From Arcuatula senhousia (taxonomy: Eukaryota > Mollusca > Bivalvia > Mytilida > Mytilidae): a stretch of 64,000 nt of DNA. Shown in pieces: positions 57,375-64,000 of the stretch. The position numbers and the translations under genes are program-made. The DNA is taken from contig OZ020317.1 in assembly GCA_963971305.1 (NCBI GenBank), positions 20,540,001 to 20,604,000 on the forward strand. Reading direction: 5' to 3'. Positions within the stretch are counted from its first letter, which is position 1; the number at the start of each line of letters is the position of its first letter. A model generated the notes under the pieces. It saw only the letters and a list, made by a program, of their open reading frames with translations, was not told the DNA's origin and did not search any database.

Positions 57375-59733
57375 TATTAGACATTTTCACTATAAGCCGA
57401 AACCGAAACCGATACCGAAATCGAAACCGAAACTGAATTCAACTGTTCAGAAAACATTTATTTTTTGAAACTTTGAATGTCCGATAAAATGTTAATTGTT
57501 AAACCTTAAAAATCGAATTTATTTGTGCATATGTTTACTCGGCGAGTGTCAGCATTCTAATTCAGCTCTTATGTTGGTGTATTAGCGGTTACCTTTCAAG
57601 AATTCTGATGAATAGTTCAATTATCTTCTTACAGTTGACTGAATATAATGTAATGGCCTCCAAAACGGTTTCCTTTCAATATCTTACATTAGTATACAAA
57701 TTCAAAATCATGTCTGATTAAATGACTCCTGATTGGTTTAATTATTTTTGGCTGTTTATTGTTCTTAGGTGATAATCTTCACTGTCTTTTGTATCTTATG
57801 GTAGTGTTGTGTTTTGTGTTACTACTGGGCCCTTCGAACAATAGGGAATAAAAATGTTGGCTCAATAAAACTTGGTTTTACCCATCATTCGTTAGATTCC
57901 TTTATCAAGTCAGGACTGCTGCAATTTTTAGTTTCTCCGATGGAATTTGCCGGATATTTTTTTAGACATATAAGATTGATCATCAAAGTTAATTTCATGC
58001 ATTAATCTGTATGTCAATGCATCTTCTAGGTGCCCAATGAAGCCTTATTTCTCTGTTAGCCCGTCAGTGTCTCTTGCGTCATTTCCTTGTTCAACGATCA
58101 AATTTCTCGTCTTGTGTAGCAACATTCCGTCCGCTCCAGCTTATGAAATTTCGTATCATCATTGATTTGTTACTCTAGAGCTTGCGGAAATTTCATCGAT
58201 TACCCTAGCAGAGCGTCAAGTTTGACACAGAAATTACTTACATAGGATAATGTCGATTCTCGGTTGTTGTCTTCAATTAAAACATTTTGTGGTAGATACC
58301 ACGTACTTGTAGACAAACATTGGATTTCTATCCCTCAGATGTGTGCAGATTTTGGTTTGTCACAGTTTTGTTTTGTCTTCCTTTATCGGATTTGACAAAG
58401 ATGGATAGGAAGTGATCAGTGGAGCGGATGTGCTATAGCAGGCAGGAACCGCTTATTCTTCCAAAGCACCTGAGTTTATTCTTGTTACGACTTTAGTCCG
58501 CGTTGTTCATTTCTGCTCAGTTGATTATGTGTTTTGTGTTTCCTCATGCTGTTCTTGTTTGTGTTTACCGATCTTGTCGTTGCCTTTCCGGACTTTTGAC
58601 ACTCGAATACCCCAATGGGCCTCTTTGCTTCTTCCGACAAAGGTACTGTCAATTCTTGCCATTCAAAATCGGACAATGATAAAGATATTCAAGATTAAAT
58701 CACATAACATAAAAGTGCCATATTTCATCAACAGATTTTAAACGGGGGATAAATAAAATTAATAACAAAACCATTTAGCTTGGAGAACCATGCATGCAGT
58801 CATAGGTGTTCCACAATGCACTGTCATTAGACCTTTGTTATACATGGCATAAACAAAAGACATCCAATAAAAGTTCGCATATTGGGATATTCGTTTTTGC
58901 TAAACACATTAATGCACAGAGCAATCCCAAGAACTAAGTATTTCAGACAAGAAGACTAGGATGTTGTAGAGAATGGTAACATACATTTTTTCATAAAATC
59001 TAGATAAAAGTTATCATCATCAAAATTGAATCGAAAAGTAAAAACGTATCAACTACTATTATTTAAAGCAACAAGGCCATGAACAAACAAGTTGAGTTCA
59101 TTGCTGCTAAGGAAAGTCGATCGGAAGTATCAGGCTCACAATTGTCGAATGACATGAAGTACACATTGTAGCAAACAAAAACAAACACAAAGATTTAGAA
59201 TAACACGAAAAAAAATCGTTTACGAATTAAATAGATTTGATTAACAGTAGCACTGATTATTACATAATTTTCTATGTCCAAAAAGTTGTTATGCATCTGC
59301 ATCATAAAAGACTGAATATAATGCATTTTACATGTAGTAACAGACTTTATAAATTAACAATGAAAAAACCCCAACACAAATCATTGTAATAGACTTTAAA
59401 ATGCGATGCTGATTGATGTTAGGTAGTTGTCTTTTTTTCGTTACCCAATTCTTCGTGTTATACTCATTCGTGTTACTGATTTCGCCATTGCTTTTTCAGA
59501 CTTTTAAATGCGTCATTCAGTACACAAGCCCATATCATAATGGTTATATAATATATTATATTATATATTATAATGACTAAACAAAAAGCATAATGAATAA
59601 ACCACAAGAAAAACGTTCTTTGGACAAAGTAGCAAATAATGATAATGACACAGTTTCTGCGTTCCATACTTTTGGTTTCGGTTTCGATTTCGGTTTCGGA
59701 ATCGGTTTCGGCTTACAGTGAAAATGTCTAATA
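57375..59733. mobile_element. long-TIR element with CCGAAA ends and nested retroelement debris
   Basis: The left end TATTAGACATTTTCACT leads into a CCGAAA-type array; the right end is its inverse (CGGTTTCGGCTTACAGTGA, then AAATGTCTAATA). About 60 bp match. Within it, 58110-58640 is a decayed copy of the Penelope-like fragment at 4430-4950, so a retroelement piece seems to have landed inside. No transposase seen. Confidence 0.6.
58110..58640 (+). pseudogene. Penelope-like retroelement fragment, decayed
   Basis: Matches 4440-4950 in order (ATTCCGTCCGCTCCAGCTTAT is shared at the start) but with stops in all frames. Confidence 0.6.
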
Positions 59734-60197
59734 AGAGGATTCTGTTTTGGTAATGCACGGAGTTCGGTTTAGTAGCGGTTAAAAAACCCATTTATAAATT
59801 TATATTTATTAACATCTGTGGGCAAATGCTGTATAACTAAAGAAAATCATAGTCATACTTTAAATGTTAAGTTAAATATCCACATTAAGAAATTAAAATA
59901 TTGTTAAATGACTCATTAGTGACAAAATATATTTAATATGACAAAAATGAATAAGACAATTATTAGCAAAAATAATACAATCAATATACATCGATCAAGG
60001 CTTTGCATATTTGGTTGAATATCTAGACATGCTCCAAAGCGAAAAAGATCATTAAGACCTTATTATCCCTATACCAACGTTTAAAGAAAATTTACAAAAT
60101 TCTACCATTCTACCATTTCATCTTAACATTCTACCATTTCATCTTAAAATTTATTGTCTTACTGCAAATTGGTTGAGTTTTCTCTTACTCATATCCA

Positions 60198-60260
60198 TCT
60201 GAAATAAAAATTACAGCAAGGTGACAGAAAATAAATTTTGCTACGCCTGACGAGAAATGA
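60198..60260 (-). repeat. truncated hammerhead repeat end
   Basis: Keeps only the family 3' end: CTGAAATAAAAATTACAGCA, then TTTTGCTACGCCTGACG. The ribozyme core is missing. Confidence 0.55.
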
Positions 60261-60469
60261 GATACAAATTTCTGGAAACCTTAAGGTTTTGAAACTTTTT
60301 AAAATATTGTTTCATGGGCGCTTTGGTAGTTTATGGACGGTTCTAATTGTCCCGGTCAACTAGTCGAAGGGACAGAAAGGATCTTTCTTTGTTCTGAGAT
60401 AAACTTTTGTGTTTCAAGTAAACCTGTGATTTAATTCCTACTTATAAGTATTTTTAAAAACTCCAGATA

Positions 60470-61133
60470 TTTTGACAAAAATCAAGTGGGGCATTCGAAT
60501 GTTAAAAGTCAAAAAGGGCAACGACAAAACCAGAAAACATGAACGTGAACAGCACGAAGAAACACAAAACATAAAACATACACAAAATCAACAAACCATT
60601 ATCAACAACGCAGTCTCAAGTCGAACGAAAGTGAACTCGTGTGCTCCGGATAAGTAAGCAGTTCCTGTATGCATGCTATTTTTAACACCCGTCGCGCTGC
60701 CAATTTCAAATTCAGCGTGTCCAATCCAGTAAAGGAAGATAAAACAAAACCCTATGACAAACCAACATCTGCACTCATCTTAAAGTAAGAAATCCCATTT
60801 TTGTGTATGAGCTCATAATGTCTTTCTTGAAGTTTCTTATGTCAATACAGCAATCAAGGAGCAACATAACCCTGTGTTGGCACTTTTTGTGTCATATGTG
60901 TGACGCTCTGACAAGGAAATCGATGTAATATTACCGCGAGCTCTGGAGTAATGAAATAATTGTGGAACTTGAACTCCATTAGCTGGAGTAAACGGAATTT
61001 TGCTACACAAGGAATATAAAAGTTGACGATTTGAATATTTATTGAAGTCATCACGTTTTTTTTTATAGAGTTTTGTTAAAAGATTTCCTTTGGAGTTTAT
61101 TTCGAGATTATATCTAAATGTACTCAAGGACAA
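60470..61133 (-). pseudogene. Penelope-like retroelement fragment, inverted copy
   Basis: Minus-strand frame from 61133 gives RYNLEINSKGNLLTKLYKKK and a following FTPANGVQVPQLFHYSRARG, matching the 4209-4691 frame; the noncoding 60470-60760 matches 4692-4960. Several shifts. 5' truncated. Confidence 0.62.
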
Positions 61134-64000
61134 AAGAAACGTTACATATTTTAATATTTATGGAAATCTGTAAAACAATAAAAAACTACATTATTATTGA
61201 CAGAAATTAAAAGAAATGGCTGGATGTTATCCGAAAAAGAAAAACCGGGATTTTGGATTGACCTCAATTTTAAGCATTGGACATTCAAAGATGAAAACGT
61301 GAATATCCAAATTCACAATTCTGGTAAACTCGTAACCTGTAAAATGTGAAATGACTAAGAAGACAATCAGAGTACCTTTAATATTTTTTTTTCTGAAATC
61401 AGGTGTAATGGAAATTGAGAATTTAATGAATTATTGTTGATTTAAATAACCAATTCTGGTTGTGGTCGGATACCTTGAAATCCCCACTAACCGAAAACAC
61501 TTTTGTATCCGAATAAATTTTTTGTTCTGAATAACCCAATACTACGGACAAAACGAAAGGGAAAAGAGTTTCTTCGACAGAAAATTAACATTCACACTCC
61601 ACGCCTGACCACATCAACTTTCTGAAAAATGTATTAGTGTTTCAACTTTTGTGTTTTTCTTTCAATTCAATACACAATGGGACATCACATTTGACTTTTT
61701 GGACAAAAAGATCAAATCTTCGGTACAAATTTTCAAATTCATTGGTTTTTAATCAAATCAAAATGGCGGCTTCTTTTCCACCATTTTCAACAAATTTTCC
61801 ACATAAACTTCGGTAATGATACGTATTTTGATAATAAAAAAAAGTAAATTACAACAAACTTTTAATGTTTCTGATTGGCATTAATTTTCGTGTTGTAACA
61901 TTTCTTTTGTCCATGAGTATATGAAGAAGACTTTTTAGAATCCATTGTATCCTTTATCTCAAGTTTCTGACGATAAATGAGTATTGAGAATCTTTTAGGG
62001 AAAGGACATCATCAATATAACGGAAAGTGAAGTTAAAAGAGAGAGCTAGTTTACGATCCTTTTCTGTCTAGAAGTGATTGTAAGAAGTCTGCTTCATATG
62101 ATTGAAGAAATTAATATATATATTATAGCTTTATTAATGCAAATTTTACCCAAAAAAGTTATAAGCATATACAGTAATAGGGCTTTCACACGAATTTTTA
62201 TAAAAGTAGCCAGACTTTGATTTGTTACATGTTTCTAGTCTATGGGGTGCCCTTTTCAGAAAAAAAGCCAAAAAATCTGCCGTACTACGTATGGTTTCTG
62301 CAGGGGCAGGCTCTGAAAACGCAAAAAATACGTTTTTCTGTAATCAGCGTCGGCCAACTTTGTGATCCTATATTTTGACCCCGGACCCCCCTAGGTTCAA
62401 TGTTTTTGTATAATCTTGTTCAGTAATTTATTTTAGTTCAGACAATACCAATTTCATATCTGTAAGTTCAAAATTTTTCAAAAAATTGCAAAATCACATA
62501 TATACGATAACCGCAGCCATCATGGCAAAAGTGAGTATCGGTCTTCTGAGTTAAAAAAAAAAAAAAAGGATTTCTGTATAAAATATCATGCATGTGTATT
62601 GCTTCTATGCACCCATGCAACATTTAGGCAGTAGGGTTACTCAAACAGACGCTAGGGGTGTTAGGCTTAAGCAGGTGCGGTCGTAATTTCAAAAAATCAG
62701 CAAAATTTTAGACGGCACCGGGTGGCACTAAACTTTGACAGGCTAGTACGGCCGATTGAATCGCTATAAAGATCTGATTTTTGGTCTGTGTTCTTGGCAC
62801 ATATGTATCTTTTGACACATTAAACAGTTTTGCACTTAGGGTTTGTCTGTTGTCCAGAAATTCTTCTTACGTAAAATGTCGAATTCTCAGCAAAATTTAC
62901 TTGATTTTTTCACATAAATTGATGAAATACCAAAAAGTGCTTCCCCCTGACAAGAAAACTATTGCACGAAACTTCATTATTTTTTTATATTTGTATAATA
63001 TGGACACTGGACTTTAGATACAGCAAGTTGTTACTCTGAATTCACAATTCCCAGTGGTTGTGGCACCCACGGCACCGCATTTTGCTCATTTTTCACATTT
63101 TTTTTCGTGAACTTTTTTTTCACCATTGAATAAAAATAGGATCGAATACATGGACCTCAATGAATCATGTGATTTTAGGTCCTCTGGAACTTCTACTTCA
63201 ACGATATATACAGTTTATACCTATATCGTAAGTAATAGCTCCCGGAAATGCGATTGAAATTGACATTGCCGGCAAAAATGCACTAAATTTTCAGGATTTC
63301 GTCTAAGAATTTTGGTCAACTGTACCTAACGTTGTGGCACCATAACCCCCGACTCAAAAGTCCCAGAGTAGTCAAAATACTTTCAAAATGTTGGGCAAGG
63401 ATTGCTCTTTCCATTGAAACCCCATTTGTCACCCTGTATTGCATAGTACGCATGCAACGTTGAATAAACGTTGTATGGAGATTCCTATGGATTTCAGTCC
63501 AAAATCGGCCTCCTGAAAAGGCTAACAGTAACAAGTACAAAAATGTATGATATAACCCGACAAAACAGTATAAAAATTTACCAAAACAGAAGTCTATAAC
63601 TGAACAAAACTGAATCATCTAAAATGGTGATATAAATTACCGGCTTGATGTGTCAACTAATTTGATTTTCTTAAACTGTTGATAGTACTCTCCTTGCATG
63701 TTTTAATTTAAAATGATTAAAAAAGAACGTGGGTACACATTGCAGGCTTTATCATAAGTTGGAAATGTGTTGTTTTCCTTTAAATCAGAGTTATAAAATG
63801 TGTAACCTTTTTAGTCATAACTTTTAAACCATTAATCATAGATTGACCAAACTTTCACATTTTATTGAAATCAATACAAAAATGTAAATCATAAAGAAAT
63901 ATAGGTAATACATATGTTGATGTTTATTTACAATTCTCAGGTGTGCATAGTATGTGTGTTTTGTAAACAATATCGATCGAAAAAGTGACGAATTCAATCA
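61134..64000. other. right end of window, no gene recognised
   Basis: AT-rich, with short poly-A and no supported gene. A minus-strand open stretch at 63316-63618 has no splice context or known motif, and I do not call it a gene. Confidence 0.45.

Noticed and set aside
63316..63618. A 100-aa minus-strand ORF near the right edge
   Set aside because: No domain, splice context or repeat support was visible.

Overview
This window is eukaryotic, AT-rich and intron-rich. It most resembles a marine bivalve, probably a mytilid mussel. The pointers are tandem immune-type Ig receptors with GT-AG introns, TTAGGG-type repeats, several decayed retroelement families, and 357-bp tandem repeats carrying hammerhead ribozymes. 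No prokaryotic operons, rRNA, tRNA or CRISPR array were seen. The species call is inference.

The backbone is a tandem cluster of three immunoglobulin-superfamily receptor genes, all on the minus strand, reconstructed here by following splice sites and reading phase. IgSF-1 (11172 to 1470) has nine coding exons and predicts 441 aa: signal peptide, three Ig-like domains, a membrane span, and a long cytoplasmic tail with two ITIM-like motifs and one ITSM-like motif. IgSF-2 (33205 to 18501) and IgSF-3 (52338 to 43973) each have six coding exons and predict 356 and 359 aa. They share exon order and near-matching exon lengths, but their tails are very short. One long-tailed and two short-tailed members resemble the paired inhibitory/non-inhibitory receptor loci of vertebrates; that functional reading is inference.

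Mobile DNA fills the introns and spacers. From left to right: LINE and Penelope-like 3' fragments (4.2-6.0 kb); a TTAA-flanked MITE (9.6 kb); a nearly full-length LINE with one frameshift (12.4-16.3 kb, minus); a TIR-bounded element holding a GIY-YIG nuclease fragment (16.8-18.0 kb); a hammerhead-ribozyme tandem repeat (18.7 kb); a foldback element with an 8-bp target duplication (20.1-21.3 kb); and a 7.1-kb inverted repeat with a 6-bp target duplication (24.1-31.3 kb) inside intron 2 of IgSF-2. Each arm of that inverted repeat carries a decayed zinc-finger gene, minisatellites, a CTG tract, telomere-type repeats and a promoter-like tip. Between IgSF-2 and IgSF-3 lie a decayed LINE (35.5-38.3 kb) and a three-unit hammerhead array (40.9-42.0 kb). 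To the right of IgSF-3 are two near-identical 454-bp MITEs, an in-frame duplicated ORF, a long-TIR element with nested retroelement debris, and about 3 kb with no recognisable gene.

All exon models are read by eye from splice signals and frame; no transcript evidence was available. Exon edges were checked base by base, but promoters and untranslated exons are uncertain.
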